A stretch of DNA of 64,000 nt from an uncultured Bacteroidales bacterium (GCA_903877385.1 CAIRDP010000020.1:124001-188000), one strand, 5' to 3'; shown: positions 52,406 to 61,182, numbered from the stretch's first letter. A program made the numbers and translations. The notes: generated by a model from the sequence alone, not told the origin.

Positions 52406-54232
52406 TTGAGCGCCCTCAATAAATACTTCTCCCAGCTTGAGCCCATTATCAGGTCCCTGCCTGATAAACCGGGGGTGTACCAGTATTTTGACGATAAAAA
52501 CCGCATCATATACGTAGGCAAGGCAAAGAACTTGAAGAAGCGGGTCAGTTCTTATTTTGTCAAGATCACATCGATCAGCGGAAAAGTCCAGATGCTGGTC
52601 AGAAAAATCGCCGACATCAAATATATTGTCGTAGCCACCGAACAGGATGCCCTGCTTCTCGAAAATAACCTTATCAAGAAATACCGTCCTCATTATAATG
52701 TAAGCCTCAAGGACGATAAAACCTTTCCCTGGATCTGCATTAAAAATGAACCCTTCCCCCGGGTTTTCAGCACACGCACGGTGATCCGCGACGGGAGCCA
52801 GTATTTCGGCCCTTATGCGAACGTAAGGCTTATGCATACCCTTTTGGACCTGACCCGCCAGCTTTATCCCATACGGAACTGCAATCTGAAGCTTACCGGG
52901 AAGAATATTTCGGGAGGAAAATTCAGGGTCTGCCTTGAGTTTCATATAGGTAACTGCAAGGGGCCGTGTGAGAACAAGCAAAGCCCCGGAGAATATGACC
53001 AGAGCATTGCTGCAATCAAGGATATCATCAAGGGTAATATTTCATCGGTCGCCCGCCAGCTCAAAGAGCTGATGATGAAGTATGCCGATGAACTGGAGTT
53101 TGAGAAGGCGCATATTGTCAAGGAAAAACTTGAACTGCTCGATAAATATCAAAGCAAATCAACGATCGTGAACCCCTCGATCAACGACGTGGATGTATTT
53201 TCAATCATAGCCGACGGCCTTACTGCCTATGTGAATTACCTGAAAGTCATGAACGGGGCTATTATCCAGGTGCATACCATAGAGTTGCAGAAGAAACTGG
53301 ATGAAACGCCAGAGGAACTCCTTTCTATCGCAATTACTGATATCAGGCAGAGATTTGAGAGCAATTCACCCGAGATTATCCTCCCCTTCATGCCTGATTT
53401 TGAGATGCCGGGGATATCCTATGTTATCCCGAAGATCGGTGATAAACGCAAGCTGCTGGACCTCTCGGAAAGGAATGTCAGATACTACCAGCTTGAAAAG
53501 GAAAGGCAGAAGGACCTTGTAGATCCCGAACATAAGAGCAAACGGGTACTCGACACCATGATGAAGGACCTCAGGATGCCGGAACTCCCCGTGCATATTG
53601 AGTGTTTCGACAATTCAAACATCCAGGGCTCTTTCCCTGTTGCAGCCATGGTCTGTTTTAAAAATGTGAAACCCGATAAAAGCGAATACCGGCATTTCAA
53701 CATTAAAACCGTGGAGGGTCCCGATGATTTTGCTTCCATGGAAGAGATCATTTACAGGCGTTATAAACGCCTGCTTGACGATGAAAAACCATTGCCCCAG
53801 CTCATTGTGGTCGACGGGGGTAAGGGCCAGCTGAGCTCCGCCCTGACCAGCCTCGAGAAGCTTGGGCTTAAGGGTAAGATCACGATTATAGGCATTGCAA
53901 AAAAACTTGAAGAGATCTATTATCCCAACGATCCTCTTCCGATGTACCTGGATAAAAAATCCGAGACCCTGCGTGTGATCCAGCAGCTGCGCGATGAAGC
54001 CCACCGTTTTGGGATTACCCACCACCGGAAGCAGAGGGAAAAGGCGACCCTGGCTCCCCAGCTGATGGAAATAGATGGTATCGGATATACTCTGAACCAG
54101 AAACTGCTCTGGAAGTTCAAGTCGGTTAAAAACATCCGTACCGCTTCACTGCCTGAACTGCAGGAAACGATAGGCAACGCTAAAGGGCAGGTGGTTTGGG
54201 AGCATTTCCATCCGAAAGATGCAACTGGGTGA
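52406..54232 (+). CDS. uvrC: Excinuclease ABC subunit C
   Basis: 608 aa. It makes both incisions in nucleotide-excision repair. GIY-YIG nuclease at the N-terminus (KPGVYQYFDDKNRIIYVGKAKNLKKRV), UvrB-binding region, RNase H-like part with IECFDNSNIQGSFPVAAMVC and LIVVDGGKGQLS, and a C-terminal helix-hairpin-helix. The start is TTG at 52406, directly after the TAG of the upstream gene with no gap, so translation is probably coupled. Confidence 0.94.
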   Translation: MSALNKYFSQLEPIIRSLPDKPGVYQYFDDKNRIIYVGKAKNLKKRVSSYFVKITSISGKVQMLVRKIADIKYIVVATEQDALLLENNLIKKYRPHYNVSLKDDKTFPWICIKNEPFPRVFSTRTVIRDGSQYFGPYANVRLMHTLLDLTRQLYPIRNCNLKLTGKNISGGKFRVCLEFHIGNCKGPCENKQSPGEYDQSIAAIKDIIKGNISSVARQLKELMMKYADELEFEKAHIVKEKLELLDKYQSKSTIVNPSINDVDVFSIIADGLTAYVNYLKVMNGAIIQVHTIELQKKLDETPEELLSIAITDIRQRFESNSPEIILPFMPDFEMPGISYVIPKIGDKRKLLDLSERNVRYYQLEKERQKDLVDPEHKSKRVLDTMMKDLRMPELPVHIECFDNSNIQGSFPVAAMVCFKNVKPDKSEYRHFNIKTVEGPDDFASMEEIIYRRYKRLLDDEKPLPQLIVVDGGKGQLSSALTSLEKLGLKGKITIIGIAKKLEEIYYPNDPLPMYLDKKSETLRVIQQLRDEAHRFGITHHRKQREKATLAPQLMEIDGIGYTLNQKLLWKFKSVKNIRTASLPELQETIGNAKGQVVWEHFHPKDATG

Positions 54233-54235
54233 TGT

Positions 54236-54628
54236 TTATTCGCTGAGCAGGAACCTGTGCGCCCCGAGGGCCGCCACTACTCCCAGGGTCCCGGCGGAAT
54301 CAGCAAAAAAATCATACCAGTCGGCTGTTCTGAGTGGGATTACCCAACCCTGAAGCAGTTCAGTTGAACCGCCTATAAACAAACCGATGAGAATAGCCCA
54401 AAGCAGGGCATATTTCTGCACGGTGGCAGGGCTATCCTTCTTACGAAAACCCTGTATCAGCAGGAAAGCAAAAACAGCGAAAATAAACAGGTGGACAAAT
54501 TTATCGGGGTGCAATTTGTCAATCCATGACGGAACCCTGGGGATCATGGTCCCTGGCATAAGCAGAAGAATAAGTATGAAGAAACCCCAGAGTATGCTCC
54601 AGCGGTTATTTCGGAGAAATGCAGTCAC
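54236..54628 (-). CDS. VanZ-like membrane protein
   Basis: 130 aa with four hydrophobic segments. The VanZ pattern: an early PSWIDKLHPDKFVHLFIFAVFAF, then IGGSTELLQGWVIPLRTADWYDFFADSAGT. It follows gcvH by 16 bp on the same strand, a pairing seen widely in Bacteroidota. Function unknown. Confidence 0.87.
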   Translation of the reverse strand: MTAFLRNNRWSILWGFFILILLLMPGTMIPRVPSWIDKLHPDKFVHLFIFAVFAFLLIQGFRKKDSPATVQKYALLWAILIGLFIGGSTELLQGWVIPLRTADWYDFFADSAGTLGVVAALGAHRFLLSE

Positions 54629-54644
54629 TGAAATTTTATGTATT

Positions 54645-55025
54645 TCAGCCCTGGATCTGGGCCTGGTAAAGTTCGGGGCTCAGTAATTCCCCAACTTCCT
54701 TATCATTGCTGATTTTGATCTTCACCACCCAGCCTTCAACATAAGGATCTTTGTTGATGATCTCGGGATTGGTGGTCAGGGCTTCATTGAATTCAAGGAT
54801 CTCCCCGCCAACCGGCATATATATATCGGAAACTGTTTTTACAGCTTCGATGGTTCCAAATGACTCATGCTTCTCAAGTATCTCACCAACAGTTTCAACT
54901 TCGATAAAAACGATATCTCCAAGTTCATGCTGGGCAAAATCGGTAATTCCGATATAAGCATGTTCTCCATCAATTTTCAGCCATTCATGGTCCTTAGTGT
55001 ACTTTAAATTAGCGGGAACGTTCAT
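54645..55025 (-). CDS. gcvH: Glycine cleavage system H protein
   Basis: 126 aa. Lipoyl carrier of the glycine cleavage system. The lipoylated lysine is Lys63 in FGTIEAVKTVSDIYMPVGGE. KYTKDHEWLKIDGEHAYIGIT is the family start. A full promoter lies upstream (55049-55077). Confidence 0.96.
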   Translation of the reverse strand: MNVPANLKYTKDHEWLKIDGEHAYIGITDFAQHELGDIVFIEVETVGEILEKHESFGTIEAVKTVSDIYMPVGGEILEFNEALTTNPEIINKDPYVEGWVVKIKISNDKEVGELLSPELYQAQIQG

Positions 55026-55048
55026 ATACTTTTTATTTTAAGTTTTTT

Positions 55049-55077
55049 CAAAATTACAATTTTTTCTTCTATCCAAA
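55049..55077 (-). promoter_or_regulatory. Promoter of gcvH-vanZ
   Basis: On the - strand: TTTG (55077-55074), 17-bp spacer, TAATTTTG (55056-55049). Both parts match the Bacteroidota consensus exactly. The -7 is 23 bp from the ATG. Confidence 0.65.
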
Positions 55078-55366
55078 ATGCCCGGAATAAGAAATTATTG
55101 TTAACAGTTCAAGGGGGATCAGGAGGAAATTCAGGATAAAACCGGAACAATGGAAGGGATACAGCAGGCATTTCCCCTGATTCCTCTCATTCACCTATTG
55201 TTTCAGGGCATTCACCGATTTCGTTACTGCAATACACCGGGGAAGGGTAATTTTGCAGTATTCAAACAATTTTCTCATAACCGTTGAGTCTTGTTTGTCC
55301 CGGGGAAAGATGGAAGGGATTACCATCAGGCTTAAATAAATGAACACAGCCGCTTCCCCGGTTTTT
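55078..55366. other. Gene-free region with an inverted repeat and a candidate small RNA
   Basis: No coding frame. An imperfect inverted repeat pairs GGATCAGGAGGAAAT (55116-55130) with ATTTCCCCTGATTCC (55170-55184). The 9-mer CCGGGGAAG at 55237 and the 8-mer CCGGGGAA at 55300 are both complementary to CTTCCCCGG at 55353. The right part holds the candidate RNA described separately. Confidence 0.6.
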
Positions 55367-55368
55367 TT
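55262..55368 (+). ncRNA. Candidate small RNA, about 105 nt
   Basis: TAATTTTG at 55248-55255 matches TAnnTTTG, which would start a transcript near 55262. CCGGGGAA (55300-55307) pairs with TTCCCCGG (55354-55361), followed by seven T, as in an intrinsic terminator. There is no + strand gene before it for over 1 kb. The loop of about 46 nt and the weak -33 region lower confidence. Confidence 0.3.
55354..55368 (+). terminator. Terminator-like 3' arm and T-run with two possible 5' arms
   Basis: TTCCCCGG followed by TTTTTTT. Two upstream copies of the pairing arm exist, at 55237-55245 (9 bp) and 55300-55307 (8 bp). On the - strand the same bases give an A-run, so it does not serve the permease gene whose stop is at 55367. 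Confidence 0.4.
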
Positions 55369-56587
55369 ATTCGTACCGGAGTGCATCGATAGGATCGAGG
55401 CGGGAAGCTTTGCGGGCAGGATACCATCCGAAGAAAGTACCGATCATTGAACAGAAAAGGAAGGCAAGCAGCACGGCCTGGGGCAGGATTACAACCGGCC
55501 AGTGCAGGGAGTAAGCAATAATTTCCGAAACGGCGATTCCAAGGATGATCCCGATCACACCACCAATGGCGCTGATGAGGACTGACTCGGTAAGGAACTG
55601 AATCATGATCGATTTACGCTTGGCGCCCAGCGACATTCTCAGCCCGATCTCTTTTGTGCGTTCCGTCACCGATACGTACATGATGTTCATGATCCCTATC
55701 CCGCCCACTACCAGCGAGATTCCGGCAATAGCACCCAGGAGTATAGTGAGCATGTCGCTGATCGAGCTGAAGGTTTTAATGAGTTCCTCCTGGGTGCGTA
55801 TGTCGAAATCATTTTCAGTATCCCCTTTGAGCTTATGCCTGAAGCGGAGTAGCCGTTCTATTTCTTTTTCTGCAATGGGTGATTCTTTCTCTGAAACAGC
55901 CGATGCATAAATTCCCTGTAAATGCTGTATAGCCAGCATGCGTTTCTGTACCGTCGTATAGGGTGCCACCAGCAGGTCGTCCTGGTCCTGCCCGAAAGTA
56001 TTCTGTCCCTTGGGGCTCAGAACTCCTATTATTTTTAAGGGAATATTGTTAAAGCGGATGACGGAGCCGATGGGATAAACATTATCCCCGAAAAGATTTT
56101 TGATCACGGTTTTCCCCACAAGGCAAACCTTTGCAGCCGACCTGATCTCCTTCTCAGTGAATACCCGGCCTTTCAGGATGGACAGTTTTTTAATCCCAAG
56201 GTATTGTTCATTGACCCCGTAAATATCGGTCGGCGTATTATTATGTGCGTAAATACATTGCCCGCTGTTCCTTACCTCGGGCGAAAGCAGGGCGATTGAC
56301 TTGCAGTTTGCGGCAATGGCTGAGGCATCTTCCAGGCTCAGGCTGCGGCTGTTCGTTTTTCCTAACTGCACTCCTCCCCTGGATTGCATGGCAGGCATGA
56401 TGATGATAAGGTTTGACCCCATGTCGGATACCTGCTTTTCGATGCTGCGCTTGGAACCCTGTCCTATCGCCAGCATATCGATCACCGATGCCACTCCGAT
56501 AATGATCCCCAGCATGGTTAACAGGGTCCGTGTTTTATTTCTAAGCAGGGCATCGAAGGCAATCTGGAGAAAGCTTAGGATTGACAT
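55367..56587 (-). CDS. MacB-like FtsX permease without fused ATPase
   Basis: 406 aa. N-terminal helix (TRTLLTMLGIIIGVASVI), MacB periplasmic core domain, then three C-terminal helices around GAIAGISLVVGGIGIMNIM, VLISAIGGVIGIILGIAV and VLLAFLFCSMIGTFFGW. True MacB has an N-terminal ATPase domain, which is absent here, and no ATPase gene follows. It must use an ATPase encoded elsewhere. Last gene of the efflux operon. Confidence 0.9.
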   Translation of the reverse strand: MSILSFLQIAFDALLRNKTRTLLTMLGIIIGVASVIDMLAIGQGSKRSIEKQVSDMGSNLIIIMPAMQSRGGVQLGKTNSRSLSLEDASAIAANCKSIALLSPEVRNSGQCIYAHNNTPTDIYGVNEQYLGIKKLSILKGRVFTEKEIRSAAKVCLVGKTVIKNLFGDNVYPIGSVIRFNNIPLKIIGVLSPKGQNTFGQDQDDLLVAPYTTVQKRMLAIQHLQGIYASAVSEKESPIAEKEIERLLRFRHKLKGDTENDFDIRTQEELIKTFSSISDMLTILLGAIAGISLVVGGIGIMNIMYVSVTERTKEIGLRMSLGAKRKSIMIQFLTESVLISAIGGVIGIILGIAVSEIIAYSLHWPVVILPQAVLLAFLFCSMIGTFFGWYPARKASRLDPIDALRYE

Positions 56588-56602
56588 TGAGAATTCGTTA
56601 AG

Positions 56603-56626
56603 TAGCGAAAAAGTGAAATAGCGAAA
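56603..56626. repeat. Octamer array (TAGCGAAA type), three units
   Basis: TAGCGAAA, AAGTGAAA, TAGCGAAA in 8-bp phase between the adaptor stop (56651) and permease start (56587). Confidence 0.7.
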
Positions 56627-56650
56627 TTATTTTTGAATACGATACGAGTG

Positions 56651-57868
56651 TTATCCTGGTGGCGGAGGCGGGCCGCTGTTCTTGCCTTTGCTTTTGGGTG
56701 GTTTCGGCATGAACGGACTGCTTTCGGCTGTATCTTTTTTTGCTTGGGATGTATCGGTTGACACCCCCCCTGTTGAAGAGATCACAACTTCATCACCTTC
56801 CTTCAGCCCCGATATGATCTGTACATTCAGGTCATCGTCTAGCCCTGTTTCGATGAATACAGGTTTAATACTTTTGCCGTTTTTTACCCAGACTTCTTTT
56901 TTAAGCCCTTCCCTCGGGCCTCCGGGTACTCCGGCCGGTCCTGCTGCCCGTCCTTCGGGCTTGTACCGTAGGACCTGGCTGGAGACTATAAGCACAGCAT
57001 TTGCTTCTTTAACGTAGGCAGTGATGCTCGCGGTCATCCCCGGCATGAGTTTCAGTTCCTTGTTAGGGGCCTGGATGATGACGGTGTAGGTTACCACGTT
57101 GGATGTGGTTACAGGCTGAAGCCTGATCTGGGTGACTTCACCCGTAAACTGGTCGTCGGGATAGGCATCCACCGTAAAACTGACCCTCTGGCCCTGCTTC
57201 ACATAACCGATATCCGCCTCATCCACCGAAGCCTCCACCTGCATCTGTGTGAGGTCGTGGGCTATGGTAAACAAGGTGGGGGTGCTGTAAGAGGCCGCCA
57301 CGGTCTGCCCCTCGGTCACTGCCCGGTCCAGCACAACACCATCGATGGGAGAATAGATGAAAGCATATTCAAGATTGATCTTCGACTGGTCAAAATTCAA
57401 CTGGGCCGTTTTAATCTGGATCCTTGCCTTCTGATAATTGTAAAAAGCTTCGTCATAAGCGCTTTCGGCAATGAGTTTCTTCTCAAACAAAGCTTTGGTG
57501 CGGTTGTATGTGGCAGTCTGGTATGTAAGCACAGCATTTGCATCATCCAGCGAAGCCTGTGAGATCGTAAGCTGGGTTTCCAGGGGTTTGCGGTCAAGTT
57601 CGGCAAGCAGCTGCCCTGCTTTGACCCGGGTATTGTAGTCGGAGTAGATCTTACTGATCTTACCCGATACCTGGGTCCCGACCTTCACGGTTTGAATAGC
57701 CTGGATCGTACCCGTCGCTGTCACAGTGATTCGTACCGAACCCTTCGTAACCCTGGCGGTTTCATAGTCAAGCCCGCTCACCGAGCTGCCGCATGACCTG
57801 GAAAGTATGATGGCGAGCAATCCAAATACCAGTAATGACAAGGAGATTACAAGAACCTTGATTTTCAT
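56651..57868 (-). CDS. Periplasmic adaptor (MacA/HlyD type)
   Basis: 405 aa. N-terminal membrane anchor (VISLSLLVFGLLAIIL) followed by an RND-type membrane-fusion fold: TGTIQAIQTVKVGTQVSGKISKIY, a helical hairpin rich in Ala/Gln/Lys, then SPIDGVVLDRAVTEGQTV and the C-terminal membrane-proximal domain. The C-terminus is Pro/Gly-rich (GPPPPPG). Bridges the FtsX permease and the TolC-type channel. Confidence 0.93.
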   Translation of the reverse strand: MKIKVLVISLSLLVFGLLAIILSRSCGSSVSGLDYETARVTKGSVRITVTATGTIQAIQTVKVGTQVSGKISKIYSDYNTRVKAGQLLAELDRKPLETQLTISQASLDDANAVLTYQTATYNRTKALFEKKLIAESAYDEAFYNYQKARIQIKTAQLNFDQSKINLEYAFIYSPIDGVVLDRAVTEGQTVAASYSTPTLFTIAHDLTQMQVEASVDEADIGYVKQGQRVSFTVDAYPDDQFTGEVTQIRLQPVTTSNVVTYTVIIQAPNKELKLMPGMTASITAYVKEANAVLIVSSQVLRYKPEGRAAGPAGVPGGPREGLKKEVWVKNGKSIKPVFIETGLDDDLNVQIISGLKEGDEVVISSTGGVSTDTSQAKKDTAESSPFMPKPPKSKGKNSGPPPPPG

Positions 57869-57877
57869 AATATCAAA

Positions 57878-59197
57878 TTAAATAGTAATTGGAATTCCTG
57901 AATAAAAATCAAGGATCTTCCGGCTGAAAATGAGTTTGTATTTTGACTGCAGAAGAGTGCCTTCGGCAATGATAAGATTCGTTTTCTGCACAAGAAAATC
58001 CACTGAGCTTATCAGTCCCTGCCTGAACTTTTCATCGGCTACAAGGTATGATTCATAGGCAGCATCATACTGCTCAAGTGATGATTCGTATTCCCTGCAG
58101 TAAGAAACCACATCCTGGGCTCCCTGTTCTATGGATTTCCTGAGCTGGTTCCTGATATTGGTTTCGTCGAGTTCGGCATTCGTGGTATTGAGCCGGGCAA
58201 TGCTTACGCTGGATTTCACCTTGTAGTTCTGGTATATGGGGATGTTGAGCGAGATCCCGACTGTAGGGCTGATCTGGTCATCGAAGGAAACCTGCTGCTG
58301 CCCTGAAGCGGCAAAATTCATTCCCAGGCCTGCGCTCAGTGATAATGAAGGATAATAATCGGCTTTGGCGATCTTCACATTCAGTTTGGCCGATTCCTTG
58401 TTGAAGGCAGCGCTTTTAACCTGGGGTTTGACGGTAAGGGCAATCTTGTATACCGAATCAGCTTTCGGATGAATGGAGAGCAAAGACCGTGGGTCGAGAA
58501 CCGGGTGATAAACCAGGAGGGAGGTATCGGCCGGGAGTTCCATAAGCTGGATAAGGGTGATGCGATCCATGGCCAGGCTGCTTTCGGAGGTAGCAAAGGT
58601 TTGTTTTTCGCTGGCCAGCTGTGATTTAACCTGCAGGTAATCTGACCTGGAGGATGCACCCAGGTTCAGCCGCTCGGATGATAACTCAAGTTGCTGTTCG
58701 GTCAGTTCGACCTGTTTGCGGCTGTTTCTCACCTGTTCTTCGGCGTAGAGAACCTGCAGGTATGCGTTAAGAATATTCAGGATTATTGATTCCCTGGTTG
58801 TTTCGGCGTCATATTTAGCAGCTTCGAGGCTTACTTTCGATTGTTTCACCTGTCCGTTGATCTTAAACCCGTTAAACAAAGTTAAATTTGAGTTTACCGA
58901 TATGTTTGTCCCTGCATAGCCAACCAGGTTACCGCTGGTAATGGTTACCTGCTGGTTGTTCCAGGCATAACTCTGGTTCACCCCTGCATTGAGCGAAGGG
59001 TACCTGGACGATTTCACCTGGCTTGCAGTGGCTTCGCTTATCCTGATGGTAACTCCTGCTTTTTTCACCTGGATATTGTTGCTCAGTGCATAGGCTATGC
59101 ATTTTTCGAGAGTCCAGGCTGAATCGGATACTACCTGTCCTGCCTCAGACTTGGCTCCATAAGACAGTAAAAGCGATACAATCAGTATTTTGATCAC
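57878..59197 (-). CDS. TolC-type outer-membrane efflux channel
   Basis: About 439 aa from GTG 59197 (MIKILIVSLLLSYGAKSEAG, a good signal peptide). Two OEP repeats with long coiled helices; characteristic pieces are WTLEKCIAYALSNNI, LNLGASSRSDYLQVKSQLA and FRQGLISSVDFLVQKTNL. The frame can be extended to ATG 59311, which overlaps the previous stop by 4 bp (ATGA), but the extension is the 80-bp repeat (59193-59272) and would put the signal peptide far from the N-terminus. Which start is used is open. Confidence 0.88.
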   Translation of the reverse strand: MIKILIVSLLLSYGAKSEAGQVVSDSAWTLEKCIAYALSNNIQVKKAGVTIRISEATASQVKSSRYPSLNAGVNQSYAWNNQQVTITSGNLVGYAGTNISVNSNLTLFNGFKINGQVKQSKVSLEAAKYDAETTRESIILNILNAYLQVLYAEEQVRNSRKQVELTEQQLELSSERLNLGASSRSDYLQVKSQLASEKQTFATSESSLAMDRITLIQLMELPADTSLLVYHPVLDPRSLLSIHPKADSVYKIALTVKPQVKSAAFNKESAKLNVKIAKADYYPSLSLSAGLGMNFAASGQQQVSFDDQISPTVGISLNIPIYQNYKVKSSVSIARLNTTNAELDETNIRNQLRKSIEQGAQDVVSYCREYESSLEQYDAAYESYLVADEKFRQGLISSVDFLVQKTNLIIAEGTLLQSKYKLIFSRKILDFYSGIPITI

Positions 59198-59272
59198 TCC
59201 TGGTAAATTCCCCGTCCTCCCGGGGAGAAACCCGGGTCCGGGGTTCTGCCCCGGGCTCAATATCGGTTTATT
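59193..59272 (-). repeat. 80-bp hairpin repeat, copy 2
   Basis: Gapless alignment with 6313-6392, 63 of 80 identical. Central stem CCGGGG-TTCTG-CCCCGG, against CCAGGG-TTCTG-CCCTGG in copy 1. On the - strand it ends GGAGTGAT, holding the proposed GTG start of the TolC-type gene. Confidence 0.8.
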
Positions 59273-59307
59273 CCCTTCCGAAAAAGTCCTTACAGGTTTA
59301 CAAGGTT

Positions 59308-60375
59308 TCATGGCCTTGGAGCTATGGAGAATTTATGCGAGATCTTGAAGTTTTTTGACTGGGATTGGGAACCTGAATCCCGGGGAGGTTCGCCTCCGGG
59401 ACCACCGCCATGGCCGCCGCCTCCGGGACCGCCGCCCATACCGCCCTGTCCGCCTCCGGGTCCTCCTCCCATTCCTCCCTGTCCGCCTCCCGGGCTTCCA
59501 CCCTGACCTCCACCCTGAGCGCTGCCAATACCTCCACTCATACCGGCCTGTCCGCCTGTGCCTTCGATTTGTATTCCTCCGCTGCCCTCTGCGCCTCCTC
59601 CGCCTGGCCTGACGCCCTGGCCTTCCTGTGGCTTTCCGCTGACCGAGTTTTTAATGACAAAGCCAAGGGTAAGGTACTTAGCCGTCCTCAGATCTTCTTT
59701 GAAATAAGACAGGGGGATGGCGGTTTCAATTACGAGTGAACCTGTAGAATCGTAAGCCAGGGCTGTTTCAACACCCGGCAGAAGAGAAAGGGGGGAATAA
59801 GTTCCGTCGATCCCCTCGCAGAAACCCGAGAGACTGACATTTGCCTGGAACCTGCGGGCCCTTTGTCTTACAGTGCCTATGCCTTTGGGAGGGGCCTGGG
59901 GATTCTTTTTTTCCCGGACCTGTGCGTTCATGCTGCCCTGGTCCGGGCGATCGCCCGGACCGGCAGCAGGAGGAGCCCCATAGGGTCTTACTTCGCCAAA
60001 TGGAAACTTAACTAAACAGGATTCTTTTTTCTTGCCGTTGGCTTCAATAGTAAAGCTAAAGCCATCATGGAGTATACTCAACTGCTCGTCCGGGTCAAGG
60101 ACCTGTATGCAGAAATACAAACGGGATGAATCATTTGCTATGGCATAAAGCAGGTTTGCATCAGCATTATCATAGAACATCTTCGACGGCCATTCGCTCA
60201 AACTACCGTCGGCCCTGAACAATTCCTGGTAAAAACAAGGATAGGCCCCCTGGGATCTCTTCGTTTCCTGCGAACCCTTGCCGCCTGCAAAAACCCTGGG
60301 AAGACAACATCCGCAGACAATAAAAAAAGAAACCAGGGAAACGATGGCAATATCCCTGAAACAGTAAGCTTTCAT
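59308..60375 (-). CDS. Exported CBM9-like protein with a Gly-rich repeat tail
   Basis: 355 aa from ATG 60375. Signal peptide, then a CBM9/DOMON-like region beginning FRADGSLSEWPSKMFYDN and YAIANDSSRLYFCIQVLD (about 45-90). After residue about 265 comes a Gly/Gln/Pro/Met tail with three units of about 11 residues (PGGGQGGMGGG, PGGGQGGMGGG, PGGGGHGGG). Its role in an efflux operon is unknown; it could bind a glycan or the substrate. A start at 60426 lies upstream of the promoter element and is not used. Confidence 0.8.
   Translation of the reverse strand: MKAYCFRDIAIVSLVSFFIVCGCCLPRVFAGGKGSQETKRSQGAYPCFYQELFRADGSLSEWPSKMFYDNADANLLYAIANDSSRLYFCIQVLDPDEQLSILHDGFSFTIEANGKKKESCLVKFPFGEVRPYGAPPAAGPGDRPDQGSMNAQVREKKNPQAPPKGIGTVRQRARRFQANVSLSGFCEGIDGTYSPLSLLPGVETALAYDSTGSLVIETAIPLSYFKEDLRTAKYLTLGFVIKNSVSGKPQEGQGVRPGGGGAEGSGGIQIEGTGGQAGMSGGIGSAQGGGQGGSPGGGQGGMGGGPGGGQGGMGGGPGGGGHGGGPGGEPPRDSGSQSQSKNFKISHKFSIAPRP
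59390..59500. repeat. 33-bp minisatellite coding the Gly-rich tail
   Basis: Near-identical 33-bp units (PGGGQGGMGGG on the - strand) in tandem, the third diverged. Likely prone to length change by slippage. Confidence 0.7.
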
Positions 60376-60408
60376 AATCCTGGTGTTTATCGGTTGGAAT
60401 AATTGAAC

Positions 60409-60416
60409 CAAAACTA
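60409..60416 (-). promoter_or_regulatory. -7 element of the efflux operon
   Basis: TAGTTTTG on the - strand, an exact TAnnTTTG match, 33 bp before the ATG at 60375. No good -33 TTTG is present; the proposed LytTR site at 60440-60476 takes its place, as expected for an activated promoter. Confidence 0.55.
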
Positions 60417-60439
60417 CAGAGGACACAGGTCCCCGAAGA

Positions 60440-60476
60440 AATTAATAGGTGAATGCTGAAAATTTACCGGAGAACC
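60440..60476 (-). promoter_or_regulatory. Proposed LytTR operator of the efflux operon
   Basis: 37 bp sharing 26 positions, ungapped, with 62261-62297, including the 14-mer TTTACCGGAGAACC and AATTAAT. Read on the - strand it has two 9-bp half-sites, GTTCTCCGG and ATTCACCTA, whose starts are 21 bp apart (about two helical turns), which is the spacing known for LytTR-type DNA sites. It lies 23-60 bp upstream of the -7 element. Confidence 0.6.
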
Positions 60477-60483
60477 GGAAGGA

Positions 60484-61182
60484 TCAGAAACCCGAGAGCC
60501 ATTCCTGCACAGTATCGTTGTACGTCTCGCCAACGGGGATCTTCGTATCGCCAAGCGATATAAAGCGGTTGTGGATGCTCCGGATGTTTTTCAATTGTAC
60601 GATATAGCTCCTGTGAACCCTCATGAACTGACCTGCAGGAAGTTTTTCCATCATGCTTTTCAGGCTCATCAGCGAAAGCAGGGGTTTGGTCGAATTCTCA
60701 AGATGGATCTTGATGTAATCATCCAGTCCTTCGATATACCTGATGTCTTTGACGGGGATGCGGACATTCTGGTATTCTGATTTGACGAAAATGGATTCCA
60801 TTTGTGGATCGGCGCTTGAGTTGCGCTGCTCAAGGGCTTTCCTGGCTTTTTCCACCGCTTTGACGAACCTGTCGAATTTCACAGGTTTTACCAGGTAATC
60901 CAGGGCTTCCAGCTCAAATCCCTTGACTGCATACTCTGAAAAAGCCGTAGTAAAAATCACCAGGGGCTTGTCCTTCAGGTTCTCGTAAAACCTGATCCCG
61001 CTGATGTCGGGCATCTGGATATCCAGGAAAATCAGGTCAACAGGGTTTAATTTCAGGTAGGCTGTCGCCTGGATGGCATCGGTGAAAGTCTCCAGCAGGT
61101 TGATCGCGGGCGTTTCAAAAGCATACTTTATAATTACCTGGAGAGCCAGCGGCTCGTCATCGATAGCAATACAGCGGATCAT
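60484..61182 (-). CDS. LytTR-type response regulator
   Basis: 232 aa. Receiver domain with acidic residues DDE at 8-10 and Asp54 in LIFLDIQMPDISG; the C-terminal LytTR DNA-binding domain runs from about 135 to 230 (SEYQNVRIPVKDIRYIEGLDDYIKIH, FMRVHRSYIVQLKNI). The stop is 8 bp from the proposed operator of the efflux operon. Coupled to the kinase by a 4-bp overlap. Confidence 0.95.
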   Translation of the reverse strand: MIRCIAIDDEPLALQVIIKYAFETPAINLLETFTDAIQATAYLKLNPVDLIFLDIQMPDISGIRFYENLKDKPLVIFTTAFSEYAVKGFELEALDYLVKPVKFDRFVKAVEKARKALEQRNSSADPQMESIFVKSEYQNVRIPVKDIRYIEGLDDYIKIHLENSTKPLLSLMSLKSMMEKLPAGQFMRVHRSYIVQLKNIRSIHNRFISLGDTKIPVGETYNDTVQEWLSGF

